Shown piece after piece: positions 1 through 12,100 of a DNA stretch of 64,000 nt; position 1 is the stretch's first letter, and each line of letters opens with the position of its first letter. The stretch spans positions 18,789 to 82,788 of the forward strand of contig JACCLO010000051.1 in the NCBI GenBank assembly GCA_029448655.1. The letters are read 5' to 3'. The notes under the pieces were generated by a model. The model saw only the letters and a program-made list of their open reading frames with translations, had not been told where the DNA came from and did not search any database. Position numbers and translations under genes: made by a program. The DNA comes from Wolfiporia cocos (taxonomy: Eukaryota; Basidiomycota; Agaricomycetes; Polyporales; Phaeolaceae).

Positions 1-2147
1 ACTCTGTTGCCGCCAAGGCCTACAAGAGAAAGCGAGATTCTACTGAGTGCAGCGAAGACGGTCCTAACTCAGATAAGCTGGCAGAGGACGCTGTTGCCAA
101 TAAACGATCCAAGACTTCCCCGACAGGTCGTAGCGCTCTTTGCACACCAGATCCTCCAGAGCGCACGGAATCTCAGGTGCTTCAGCCTCGTTCTACAGCG
201 GCGACTAGGGCAACCAACAGATATCACGGCGAAAAGGAGAAAATATGTTCTCCTACCTCATGCTCCCACATGATTGACTATGGTGCTCTACCCGAATCCG
301 ATCCATTTTCGTCTACTCGGAACACGTTGTCTCCTCTCACAGCTTTGTTTGCTCGTCGCAAGAAGGCCGACAATAAGCCTGCCCTGGAAAGCAAAGCCCC
401 TCAGTCGAGCACGACCAAAGGTAGACCTCATAAAGCAAAGCTCTGGAAGACAAAACCGTCTCCGCCGGGCCCTATCATCTACCAGGGAGCCTCGGACGAC
501 GATCCGTTATGTGACAGGCATGAGCTATCTGACACGTTCGTCGAGGACGAACCTGTCGAAGAGACTAAGGAAAATCAATCGGAAGTAAAAATCAAGACAC
601 ACGCAAAGCATGTGGTCCCTGCTCTCGCAGCCAGTGCTTCGACAACGGACAAAAGGGTATGTTTGTTCTCTTGCGTTCTCGTGATTGATGAGAAAGCCAT
701 ATCATGGTCGTGGACTACAGAGGGTCGAAATGTCGAACCCTGCCTTGCAAGAGAAAGCTCACCCATTGTCAGGTTCTACCAACATTGCTAAGGCGCGTGT
801 ACCGTGACACTTTCTACGCCATACGCTAATACTAAAACAGTCCACAAGCAAAAAGAGAAAGATTGCGCCATGGGCCAACCTCACTTCTGAAGCCCCTCAC
901 AGATCTGCGACTGTAGACAACAGTACGAGCGGAGTTCCTGGTGTTCACCATGAAGAAACCATACAGCCTACACTGAATACTTTGGGATGCACATCTCTGT
1001 CCAAGAAGTCTATGTCATCATCCGCATCTGAAAGCCTCTTGACGGGATCTGGTAATGTTCATACAGGGCCTCTGCCTGAGGAGCCAGCCACCGCTGAAGA
1101 TTCTATGTCAGACATCTCCGAAGTTGCCAACAAGGCGATACATGCGACCATAGCAGATTCCATGCTCGGAACGAATACCACACCAAGATCCGATCGTATA
1201 CATTCTCCTGCTCCTCTCGTCATTCCCTCTCCGGAAAAGCTTGAGCAAACTGATTTTGAGTTGACGGAGGTAACATCTACCCCAATTGGCAAGGTTGTTG
1301 AGGTCGATGATTGTGCAGGAGACTCTGTCTCCACGAGAAAGACCCATCCTAGACATTCCGTTACCTTCGCGCCAGTCGTGGAAGAATGCGAACCGTTGCC
1401 GGAGTTGAACTTTGAGATTGGTTCTCGGAGTCAGCCCACATCGCTGAGCCCATACAAGCGAGAGAGGGCTACTGGTAAACTTATCCATAGATACAACGGC
1501 GCACTTCTGACTTTTGTTGTTAGTGTCACTGGGACTGCTGCTGCAGGATATTGAACACGAGCCTTTCATAGGGCGACGTGAACGTGGCTCATTCCGGAAA
1601 ACAAATATAACGGGTGCTGGGAACCGCTCGCGGTGCAAGGAAGCCACTGCAAATGTCCAAGACATCGAAGATGTTCTGCGGGAGTTGCATCAGGTGCCGT
1701 AGAAGCTGCTAAGGATATTGCGGTATGCTGAGTATGTGCTCGACCCTCGCAGGCTATTTTCGGCAAGATCACGGATCGCTTTGACAGCGTACGTGAAGAA
1801 GTGCACATTGATCGGAGTGCAATCCTCCGGGAGGCAGCGCAGGATCCTATGCACATGCGTGCGGATAGGTGTGTGCTGACTGCCCATACATACTTCGCAT
1901 TCTTGCGGACCTGCTGATCCCTGTGAACGGCCACTGCAGTGTCGCCCACTTCAACCGCCTTATCGACCTCGAGGCCGAATATGCGTCCTCTGGGCGTGCT
2001 GTCATTGACAGTTTGGAAGAGTTGCTTCGCGCAAATGAAGGGATATGCTGCAAAATAGAAGAGACGATAAAGAGCATCGATCGTACAACACTCGTTGGAA
2101 GGATGCCGGTGGTCCTAGTGGAAATTCCCGCGAGCCTGAGACAGTGA
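1..2147 (+). CDS. C-terminal part of an unrecognised, probably nuclear protein (multi-exon, enters from the left edge)
   Basis: The frame is open from the first bases to 656. It has an NLS-like KRKRD near the start and long Ser/Pro/Lys-rich low-complexity stretches. A GT...AG intron fits 657-840, and the frame resumes in phase at 841 with STSKKRKI, another basic cluster. A motif HSVTF at 1354-1368 fits the refined RVxF motif for docking protein phosphatase 1. A further intron near 1475-1571 restores a frame with RRERGSF. Helical, coiled-coil-like segments follow (AKDIAAIFGKITDRFDS, then LEAEYASSGRAVIDSLEEL), ending at a stop at 2145-2147. Exon limits after 1475 are approximate. The mix of a disordered tail and a PP1-docking motif recalls Rif1-type proteins, but I cannot confirm that; no catalytic domain is visible. 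Confidence 0.5.
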
Positions 2148-3398
2148 AAGGAATACAACCATGTTATAGTAGAGAACGCGGTGAGTTCGCTCGATATCAC
2201 AAACGCTCTAGTACAAATCATTGCATGTTGATCATCACATGCAGCTGTAGCATGAAACAGGAAACAAGACACAGCTGTATACAAGCGATCGGTCCACGCA
2301 CGCCTCAGAAGGGATAGTGTTAGTTTACATGACCATTGCAAGCGGAAGGTGATATGTGCAATGCATGTAACTCTCACCTAACTACCGTCATCCGGCATTC
2401 GATACTCAAATAACTTGTTGTTCTAACAATGGTATGCCAATAACCCCGTGCAAAACCACCTAGCATTCCAACGCAGCATGAGGAAGCTAAAGTATTCGCC
2501 GTGACACCTCGCTACCCAGCTTCCTTTGTTCATACCGTCTCGATACAGAGCACCTTGTGTTATGCATCCATCGGGCTCATCTCGACCACTGTTGGGGCGC
2601 GGCCACTCCTCGCCGGTGTGGCACCCTTCTCTTCCCATCCCGCGCGCCACACTATCTTCCATTTTCCACACTCTCGTTGAATGGTTACTTCTTCCATCAT
2701 TGCCGAACACGCTCTCTGACACCCGTAACATAAGTTTATATCCAATGACGGCGACAGCCTGAGACATTGTTTCACGGCATTGCGGCGGGTCTCTTGGCAC
2801 GGAAAGATTAGGTTTACTTCTCAATAAAATCGGCTATGAGCACAGCTGTGCACGCATCAAAGCACGCATTGGTGAGCCGATTTGCTATCGACCTCCGCCA
2901 TTATGTGGGCTGGAACTGCATCAGAATGGTGCCTGTGCGCAGCACACATGAAAGCGTGAAGGGGACTTGCTAGGTGCACCATTCACGAAGGGTTCACGAG
3001 CCTAGACGATCATTGCGAGATGAACGGGCGTGGTGTCTCACTGTGCCTTGCGAACAAGTGCCTCGCTAGTGCAGATGCATTTGGGTGACGGGGATCGCGA
3101 GATGAACGGACTTCTCACTCTGAGTGCGAGTGAGAGTCGACTTCGTGATCGCGTACTAGCTTGCCGTGAATTGGAAGGGATTAATATGGATCGTAAACGC
3201 CCAGCGCCACCGATGCCGCGAGTCGGCACACTGGTTTGTCAGCATGGGACCCTGGACACCATGCATATATGGTCACCGGAGCACTGGTTGCCGTCCAGTG
3301 CAGCGTGGTGACTCTTGCTTACTGATAGGTAGACTCGCATCTCTCCTATTGACTGCCACCACCACAGCCCTCCCCCTCCCAAGCCCAAGCACGGTGTC
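2148..3398. other. Intergenic stretch, no gene recognised
   Basis: Short open frames occur on both strands, but none shows a recognisable motif, a convincing start or an intron pattern. I see no LTR ends or terminal inverted repeats. It separates the left-edge gene from the nuclease/kinase-type gene. Confidence 0.4.
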
Positions 3399-6065
3399 AT
3401 GTCATCGGGTTTGAAACGTCCCAGTGACACCCCATCATCACCACGCAAGAAGCCGCGTCCTCAATACAAAACTCTAAAGAGCTTAGTCGAGGAGGCAGCC
3501 AAAAAGGTCAACCGCTTGATTGAACATGTAAAAAAAGAGATATTGCCGCTTCTGCAGGAGGAGGGTCTTGGTACAGTTGGTGCTAAGCTCGCTATGAGTA
3601 TTATGGGACTTGTGGTCAGTGCAGCTTCTGCTCCTGGAGAGAAGGAGTTGGGTGAAATGCAGTACTTGGAAGTACATATCAACATCCCAGATGATTACCC
3701 AGATATGGCAAGTAGGCTTGCTATCTATTCCTGACGTCCCTAGTCCCAAGCTGACATGCACTCAAAAGAGTTACAACTGAATGATTTGAATACACAATAT
3801 GCGAACCTTGCCTTTTATTTCAGGGTACTGCTCAACTCCCTCCCTGCACCATCAGAATTTGCCAAGACGGACGTGTGGGCAGACGTACAAAGAACCCGCG
3901 CAGCCATCTTATGTATGCGTCCCGTTGAAAAGAGCGGTGTGCCGATATGCACGCTCCACGATGTCTTTCGTCTTTTCCGAATTCGACTTGGCACAGACCT
4001 TTCTTCAGCCACCGATGACCCTATCGCGGTTGCCTCCATCCGTGCTGCCGCCTTATTGTGCAACGAGATGGGAAACCCGTTCGACGATGAGAACGCACGC
4101 ACAGCGAAATTTAACGAATGTGTTCAAGGACTGCTCCCTAACTTTAGGCTCAACCACAAATTTTTTCCCAAACTCGACCGTGCCGTATGCAAACCGGATG
4201 CAACGTTGTTCATGGACGAGGAGGAGATCTTCCCAGTTTGCCTGCGTGAGGACAAGCGTGAGGCGGGCGAAACTGACACAGACTAGACTGTGGGACTCAC
4301 ACTATAACCTTATAGACGACTTGAAGATGTTGCAGAAGGTTGGTGAGGAGGCTAGTGGGCGCAAGCAGAGATGGTATGTAACTGTGCGAATGCAGAGAAC
4401 AAATCTAAGGCTTATCCGCAGTGATAGCCCTACTTATATACATGTTTTGTTTGGTTACCGGTAAGGGAGCCAAACATGAAGGTGGTCTGTGCGCAGACAT
4501 AACTAATATGGTTTAGTCGTAAACTACCATAGACCATGTGCGCCGGTAATGGCCGCACCAGTAAGATCGTTTGTTTGGACCGTAGGTCCATGTTGTGGAA
4601 GTGGCTGTAGCTACGTTAGTAAGCCATGCATGTGATTATTATATTCCGGGATCGGGATATGAGTAATCGTAAGGTCATTGGCATGTGATAACGAGCGGGC
4701 CGCTTATCCAATTGTACTGACATAGCCCGGTATCGGGATATGAGTAAGGCGCGTGACACCGGAGGTTAGTCCGCTGAGTCATTGACGCGTACAAGCGTGT
4801 TATGTACGTGTTGTTATGACAAGTGGACGTATACCGCGTTGTGTACGTGTTGTTTGGTTGCGTGTACGTGTAGACGGGCGCTTAGCAGCGTAAATGTCTA
4901 CAAGGTTGTAGAAATACCAGATAAATAGGTAAAAATACGGGAAAAATAGTGGCATGTCCCAAATCTGTGACAGAAACTGGCTATGACGTCTACATGCAAG
5001 TGGCGCACGACTACTCGATTGTGGTCAAAACTCTTCGATGTGCATGAAGGCGGGTGCACCAATGTTTCTCCCATGCTTGTTGGGTATGTACTTTGAACCA
5101 AACATACATGTTCTTGGGCGCCCTTATGATTATCACACAGGACCCCATCTGTCCATGCAGGGCGGTTTTTATGATGGAGAGGATTACATAGTGGAACCAC
5201 TAAGTGCAATGTATTGTATGCTACCAGACGTCACCAAAGAGCGACAGAATCAGCTCGCACGGTTGCTGTATGCGCTCGCTAAAGGAGTAGAGGAGCTGAA
5301 GGAGTACGTTGCCCAACACAATAATGCCACTGTGGGATCAGGTTAATGTCGTCCTACAGGCTGGCTTCATCAACCGCTGAACCACCCTCATTCCCTTGTG
5401 GCACCCCTCAAATCTACTCATCCTGCACGCTGTATGCCGACACCGCTGCCGACACCGCTGCCGACAAACCAAGCACTGGGACCCTCACATTCAAGAAGCC
5501 TCTTGTCGTCGATCTCAACAACCGAGTGCTGTTCACAGCAACGTTGTCGACGACCTCTGCACGGGAGAAGTTGCCGGAGCAGACACCTGTGGTTGTCAAG
5601 CTTGTCAGCGGTTCCTATGGCGAAGACATACATCGACTTCTGGCGAAGGAAGGCCTCGTGCCTACCCTCCATGGGTGTGTCTGCTTGGAAGGTGCTCCTG
5701 TTGCCTACATCATGGACCACTTGGATGGGGATTGGAAGCGCTTACACGACCTCTTACGTGATTTAACCCCTCTGTGCCGTAAGGCTATACGGGAATCATT
5801 GGAGAATGTTCTGAAATTGCTCAAGAAAAAGGGCTTCGTACACGGCGACCTTAGGTCGAGCAATATCATGGCGCGGATCGTTGACGAAGAAAAAGCGGAG
5901 ATCAAGGTTGTCGACTTTGATTGGGCGGGCAAAGCCAGTCAGGTATTCTACCCTGCGATGCGCAACGAGTCCATCGGTTGGCCTGGTCGGCCCTGTGGTC
6001 CAATTGAAGCTGAGGATGACCGCGAACTGCTTGATTCGTGGTGGCCACGAGAAACCCATGTCTGA
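3399..6065 (+). pseudogene. Fungal nuclease-like plus protein-kinase-like gene (Crinkler-like architecture), broken by an LTR
   Basis: The first segment begins ATG at 3399 (MSSGLKRPSDTPSSP, basic N-terminus). A middle segment at about 3825-4286 ends with KPDATLF and then a CLREDK motif, which fits the D...ExK pattern of PD-(D/E)xK nucleases. After the insertion at 4274-4972, coding continues at about 5041-5345. The last part, 5346-6065, has a kinase-like fold: VVVKL as candidate ATP lysine, HGDLRSSNIM as catalytic loop and DFDWAG in place of DFG. Nuclease plus kinase modules are typical of fungal CRN-type and related agaricomycete proteins (family knowledge); the nuclease call is inference. 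Besides the LTR there is a one-base frame change near 5035, and the first junction does not keep frame, so the gene is probably dead. Confidence 0.55.
4274..4972 (-). mobile_element. Solo LTR A (TG...CA, 699 bp, TSD GAAAC)
   Basis: The plus strand starts TGACACAGAC and ends AATCTGTGACA. The flanks carry the 5-bp duplication GAAAC at 4269-4273 and 4973-4977. Read on the minus strand it starts TGTCACAGATT, has a TATATAAG box and ends with GTGAGTCCCACAG...CTGTGTCA, like the other LTRs here. Removing it with one TSD copy rejoins the reading frame of the host gene. The segment repeats a 'cgggatatgagtaa' block twice. It has no coding capacity. Confidence 0.85.
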
Positions 6066-7319
6066 TCGTTGTTTCAAAGAATGCTTCACTCCTCCTTCTC
6101 TCGCTACATTTGTATGTAGTTTCCATTCTCGATGTGACTATACCAGCAATGCATACAACCAAAAATACTACGGCTGATCATGGTTTCGGTGATTTGCAAG
6201 CGATGCATTGTTGCGCGCTGGACACCATGCAGACAGTCTGAAGTCGCATACGGAGGCATCAGATCAGCCACAGCCCAGTTAAATTAAATCCAGACACTGG
6301 CGGTGGTCCGTGCTTTCCTTTTTTTGCATTAGACATGTATGACTCCCTTGCACCTGTTTTGAATTATGTACCTTTGTCGTGATTATATGGGCAGCAACAC
6401 TTGCAGATGTTCGATGGTGCAACAAGCTGCAAGGCCAGATTGTAATATTGCACATTGAAATCTGACGCTGTGTGCTGCATCGAAAGGCGGTATACACCGG
6501 CTTGAGATCCGAGCAGTCATATGATTGCAACTTGTGTATCACGATGCAAATACAATCTCGAGCAATATGCCACAGTGGTCAGCGGTATGGATTGCATGAC
6601 CCCAGCTCACATGTCTCTAAGCATGGTTTTAACGGGTCACCACAGGTTGATGATTCCTCATATATTGTATGGATATGTTGGCTCTCTGACAATGTCGAGA
6701 ACGATTTGCATGTGGCTTCGCTCATTCTGCGGTCCATTCTTAATATACTTGGCTGTTGCAGATATGGTGACGTGGAAAATGGACGTCTCCCCCAGGTCCT
6801 CGCCGTACAGCATCTTAGCCAAAGCATAGTGGGGGATATTGTGCTTCTCGAGGTAGGCATTGATCTTGATGTAGTGAACGATTTCATTGATGCATTTGGT
6901 CTATATCACGTGCTGGTGTGGACCCAATACAATTCTCCAGCCGTAATGCAATAACCATTGCACCAAAAGGGCACAATGCCAACTCTGTTGGCATCGGTGG
7001 GTCTCAGTACTTAAGCTATTATGGCACATGGTCGTGACATGCTCATGACAGTCTAGCAATACTGCTCCTTGATAATGATGCGTTTGACTTGGTCCGCACC
7101 CGTCCGCTCGGCCGACACATCCGTCGCACCAGAGTCCTCAACGGCCATGGAAGAGCTGTCAGCGTCATCTCCGCGTGCTTGCCCATGCAGTGTGAGACTC
7201 AACGTATAGTTGCATGCAGACCCTTTCCTCTTGCACCACGATGAGGGAGGAGTACTGTTAGAATCCCCCTGAGTCAGGTGCCAATTCTCAGGCAGCAGAC
7301 ACCAGTAGATCAGCAGCCC
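6066..7319 (-). pseudogene. Degenerate minus-strand coding remnant, interrupted by element E
   Basis: On the minus strand, around 6740-6890, a frame reads NEIVHYIKINAYLEKHNIPHYALAKML and YGEDLGETSIFHV, which looks like real but stop-ridden coding sequence. Nearer E the minus strand also reads as coding, and the sequence seems to continue on the far side of E (15773-15820) and beyond the MITE at 17578. The likely history is a minus-strand gene that took the MITE, then element E. I do not recognise the protein. The long plus-strand frame at 6472-6954 is the antisense of this segment. Confidence 0.4.
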
Positions 7320-7324
7320 CTCCC

Positions 7325-8031
7325 TGTTACGGGTCGAACACCCGTTCGTATATTCGAGTCGCGAATATAGATCGTTCTTCTGCACGTGGGCGTATAGCCG
7401 TATGCAAGGCAAATGCTCGTTAGATGCCTTCAAGTCCTAGGTGAAGTTCCTAGGAGATCGTATAATATCCAATACGCGTTAGAGGATATAATCTGTTCAG
7501 GTGCGAGTCGAATAGAATATAAGACTCGCCTAAGTCCGAGAAGTCAGTGTGCACTTCGAGGACTTAGTCGTTTGGTTGCTCGAGTGAGAAATACTGAGCG
7601 TAGTTTCCTACGTTTGAGAACAAGTATAAGACTTCTTGTTTATACAACAAGGTCGAGCTGAAGAGCCTTGACAATAAGTACATGAGCTTTTATACTACGC
7701 TGGGTTTTAGGGGTCAAGTCCATCCCAGATGCCACCGCTACTATCTACGCTATAGTATCAAACGTTTGATAAGTATGTAGTGATGTATCCGAAACGATAG
7801 ATAGGGATGATGGTGGTTGAACACCATCTATAAGCTAATAAACGATGAAGGTGAAACGGTGGCAGAGTTGGATCTGCCAAAGGTGAAACGCGCCCTACAT
7901 GCTAATACAACTGGGGATGCGCCCAGTAGAGTCACGAGTAGCCAGGGGGTTGGTTGCGCAACAAGTCCCTGTATCGTATTCGCCCGGTGGTGAGTTCTGT
8001 CGATATTCGAAAAATTAAAATAACCGTAACA
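7325..8031 (-). repeat. 3' LTR of element E
   Basis: 707 bp, TG...CA in the element's own orientation. It differs from the right LTR at four C/T or G/A positions I could see (for example acgtg versus atgtg and gtttgg versus gttcgg), mostly in CpG context. Immediately right of it, on the minus strand, is the purine tract AGGGAGGGGCTGA (8032-8044), the expected plus-strand primer site. Confidence 0.95.
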
Positions 8032-8187
8032 TCAGCCCCTCCCTAGGCATTCGTCGGCCTCGACGAATTTTCCAAGTTCCTCTCTTCAGAGTGCCTCGGC
8101 GTCCTGTTCATTGTAGATGTCGCCGTTCCCGCTGAGGGACGGGGTCGTAGGAGTTCGCCATACGAAGTGTTGGCGGCATTCATTCTG

Positions 8188-9180
8188 TCAATGACCTGGT
8201 TGATTGAGCCCACAAGCTCTGCAAATATAGTCGGGGCAGTCGAGGATCCAGTGGCTAGCGGATCCGCACTGCCGACAGGGTTGTTCAGGCGAGGGCCTTG
8301 CTGGTACCCGTAGGAAAAGGGATATCTCTGAGATATTCGTTGTGTCGGTATCTCCAGTGGTGAGCGGCGCGGTGGAGGTTCCGTTGCGCCCATGTGGGTA
8401 AGGAGGCGGTGTCTCGTTCGTGCTCCCTCGCACCTCGCTCGAACTCCTCGCGGGTAATGCTCTGCACCGATGGAGATCGTCGAATAGGCGGCGTGCTATT
8501 CGCTCTTCGCTGTCGTTCTGGGGTAGCCCTAGGGCTCGTCGGGCGTGCAGGTGGTTCACGTCTCCCGTTGCCTCCCATACCAGGAATACGTGGCGTCGGG
8601 TCTCTAACTCCTGTTCGGCGGGCTCTCTGAGTCTTGGTAGGCAGTGGAAATAATACTCTATCGCCCTCCATAAAATCAAACGGCCTTGCAACTCGGCGTC
8701 GTTCGTCGGGGGTGAAAAAGCAGGCGGGTCGTGGTGTGTATTCGGGTCGACCGGGAGTAACGTGCTCGCGATCCTCGAAGTCGTTGAGCGCGTGTCGTAG
8801 TCGGGCCGTCGTGGTGGCGGCCAATCTGTCGATAAGTCTGTTGGTGAGTAATTCGAGTCCCTCTCTCTGCGCTCTGATCTGCCCCTCCATTCGGACAAGG
8901 TCCTCGGTGATGTTCTGGTACGAGCTGTAGACGTGTGTGAGGTCCTGCGCGATGTCGAAGAGGGCCGACCAGCCATCGGCTCGGCCAGCAAAAGGTCCCT
9001 CGGCCCTGTACCAGAGGAGGGCGTGTCTACTCTGCAGATGCTGGGGGGAGTACCTTCTTGGTGGCGTACCTCGCGGTCGGCCTTCTCGACGATCTGCATC
9101 GCCGGGGGTCGTGGTTCGGCGGGGGAGCTGGTGGCGAGTCGTCGACATACTATTACTGTCCTGTTTTCGAGTGTCGGGGT
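8188..9180 (-). CDS. Post-pol open region of element E with a CCHC zinc knuckle; two frames open at once
   Basis: Between the chromodomain and the 3' LTR, two frames on the minus strand are open for about 330 codons over the same DNA (about 8188-9315 and 8285-9271). The first ends with CRQCGSASHWILDC, a perfect CX2CX4HX4C knuckle, followed by a second CX2C and PGH before the stop. The second frame has plausible protein in its upstream half (GRADGWSALFDIAQDL). A third frame reads FAELVGSINQVIDRMNAANT at 8043-8393. Either one ORF has shifted frame, or real overlapping coding exists. Zinc knuckles bind nucleic acid in Gag-like proteins. The function here is unknown. Confidence 0.5.
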   Translation of the reverse strand, partial: TPTLENRTVIVCRRLATSSPAEPRPPAMQIVEKADREVRHQEGTPPSICRVDTPSSGTGPRDLLLAEPMAGRPSSTSRRTSHTSTARTRTSPRTLSEWRGRSERRERDSNYSPTDLSTDWPPPRRPDYDTRSTTSRIASTLLPVDPNTHHDPPAFSPPTNDAELQGRLILWRAIEYYFHCLPRLREPAEQELETRRHVFLVWEATGDVNHLHARRALGLPQNDSEERIARRLFDDLHRCRALPARSSSEVRGSTNETPPPYPHGRNGTSTAPLTTGDTDTTNISEISLFLRVPARPSPEQPCRQCGSASHWILDCPDYICRACGLNQPGH

Positions 9181-12100
9181 TGTCCTGACTCTCGTCCTGT
9201 GGTAGTCTTTTATCAGCTCCTTGGAGTGCTCCAAGTTCGCCTCGTCTTCCCATGAATTGTCGGCGTGGCATAGCCTTTCCACTTGACGAAGTATTGATGC
9301 TTCTTTCCTTTCCATCTGTCAGCCAAGATGGCTTCGACTTCGTATTCCTCCTGTCCCTTGATGATATCAGGTGGCGGCCGTAGGTAATTGGGTCCGTGCA
9401 CCCTTGTTTCTTTGAATGGTTTTAGTAAGGCAGCATGGAATACCGGATGAATTTTCCAGTTCGCCGGTAACTGCAGCCGGTATGTCGTGGGTCCCATCTT
9501 TTCTGTGATGGTGAAGGGTCCTTCCCTTTTTGGTGCTAGCTTGTTAGATTCGTAGGGGATGGTTAGGTTCTTTGCGTCGAGCCAAACCTTGTCTCCTTTC
9601 TCGAGCTTCGGTAATTCTCGGAGGAAACGTCCCGCCATTCTTTTCTGAGCTAGTTCGTGCGCGATGAATGCCATCTTTCGCGCCTCTTTGATCTTTTTGA
9701 TCCTGTCAACTGCTGCCAGGACGTTTCCTACCCTGTCGTAGTCTGGGAATCCCCTTGGAATATAACCCAAGATTATTTCAAGGGGCGCAGGTCAGTTTTC
9801 GGTTCGCTTGGTGTTGTGCGCAAATTCGACGTCGGGTAGTCGTTGTACCCATTGGAAAGGGTCGTTCATGCAATAGATACGAAGGTACACTTCGATTTGT
9901 TGATTCATCCTTTCCGTTTGTCCGTCGGTCTGTGGATGGTACGCCGTACTCATCGCAGATTCCGTTCCCTGCAGCTTGCATAATTCCTTGAACAGTTTCG
10001 ATGCGAACTGTGGTCCCCTGTCTGAAATGATCTTTCGGGGAATGCCGTATTGTGAGTATATCTTTCGATGGAATATTTCTGCGGCCCCTTCGCTCGTGAT
10101 TGTTTTGTCGCATGGGGTGAGAGAGATGGCCTTGGATAGGCCATGGTCGACAATCACCATCATGGAGTCATATTTTCCGACTCTTGGCAGGTCGGTGACA
10201 AAATCGACCGAGCACTGTGAGAAGGGAAGGGCGTCCTCCCGTGTCGGTATTGGCTGTAAAGGGGGTTTTAGCGGGTTCCTATCAGGTTTCATCTGTTGAC
10301 AGATTGCACAGCCTCGGACGTATTCCGGTATCATTGTTCCCATGTCAGGCCACCAAAAGTGGGTCTTAACCTGTACTGTTGTACCCCAGATCCCAGGGTG
10401 TCCGGCCGGGATCGTGTCGTGGTATTTTGAAATGACGTCCCGTCGAAGGCCCTCATCTTTTGGCACGTACATCCTGCCCCTGTAGAGCAGTATCCCATCC
10501 GTTTGTTGCCATTCATCTGCGGTGGTTCTTGCGGGGAATTCGTCTGTGCCCCCTAGAGCACGGATCGCCTGTTCCGCAGATTCATCTCGATCGTTGGCGT
10601 TCTTGATTCGATCGATGATCGGGATCTGGATTGCGTGGACGACGAGTTCATTTGGAATCATGGTGATTCCCTCGTTGTCTTCGTTGCTTTCGTCTAGGTG
10701 ATACAACCTGGACAATGTGTCGGCCATGACTAGTTTCCTCCCGGGGATGTGTTGTAATTTCAGGTCGAATTGCGAGAGGAATAGATGCCATCTCGCTTGT
10801 CGCCGATTTAGGCGCTGTGCGCTTCTCCAGTACGTCAGGTTCTGATGATCGCTTCGGATCAAGATCCGATGCGGTGCTCCTTCTAACAGGTGCCGCCATT
10901 CTTCTAGTGCTCGGACTATTCCGAGTAGTTCGCGATCATAGATTTCGTAGTTCCGTTCTGTGGATGTCAGGGATTGTGAGAGATATCCCACTGGCCGTTC
11001 ACGCCCCGTTTCATCTGTCTGTTTTAGCACTGCCCCTGTGGCAAACTGAGATGCGTCTGTTTCGAGGATGAATGGTTTCTCCTTGTCTGGCGTTCCTAGT
11101 GCGGGCGCCGTTGTGAATGCCTGCTTCATGAAGTCGAACGCCTTTTGTTCTTTATCCGTCCACTGGAATCCTGTCCCTGTGACCGTTTTCGTGAGATCCA
11201 CCAGGGGTCGGGCGTGCGTTGAGTAGTGATCGATAAATTTCCGATAGAAGTTTGCAAATCCTAGGAAGGATCTGACTTCCTTGAGATTTCGGGGAGTCGG
11301 CCACTCTTTAATCCTATTGAGTTTCGCTGGGTCCATCTGGATGTTTCCTGGGGTGATGACTAGTCCTAGAAATTCGACTCTGTCGACACCGAAGGCGCAT
11401 TTCTCGGGTTTCACAAAGAGATGGTTATCCACCAATCTCTGAAGGATTCGCCGTTCCCGTTCCTTGTGTGTTTTCTCGTCTTCTGAGAAAATGAGGATAT
11501 CGTCCATGTAAACAAGCACCCATCCTTCGAAGATTTCTTCTTTCAGGATTTCGTTCATCATTGCCTGAAAGGTCCCGGGTGCATTGCACAATCCGAAAAA
11601 CATAACCGTGGGTTCGTACAACCTTCGGTTTGTTTTGAAGGCCGCTTTCCATTCGTCTCCTTTCTTGATTCGCACGTTGTTGTACCCCGCTCTAAGGTCC
11701 ATTTTCGTGAAAATCTTTGCTCCTTTTAGCTTTTCCAGGAGCTCCGAGATTAATGGCAAGGGATAGACGTTCTTTATCGTTCCTTCGTTCAGATATCGAT
11801 AATCTTGACAGGGTCGTAGGCCGCTGTCTTTCTTTGGGACGAAGAAGAATGGTGACGCCATCGGGGATTTTGAAGGGACTATGAATCCCTTGGCCAGGTT
11901 TTCTTTTAGGAATTCGTCCAGCGCCTGTTGCTCTTTAGGCAACAGTGCATAGACTTTGCAGTCCTTCGGCACGAAATCGGGTTTTAATTCGATTGCGTGG
12001 TCCCATGGTCTCGACGGGGGGAACGCCGCTGCGGACTCCTTACTGAACACCTTGGTAAAGTCTAGTAGGTGTTTCGGGACCATTTCCTCAATTGTTCGTT

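Noticed and set aside
2423..2824. Minus-strand 133-codon frame.
   Set aside because: Low-complexity, unlike any family I know, and an overlapping plus-strand frame of similar quality exists.
4274..4972. TGACACAGA...TCTGTGACA ends looked at first like terminal inverted repeats of a DNA transposon or MITE family.
   Set aside because: The ends are TG...CA, the duplications are 5 bp, the same sequence forms direct-repeat pairs around interiors with PBS and PPT (B, TRIM), and each has a TATA promoter. They are LTRs with longer-than-usual inverted termini.
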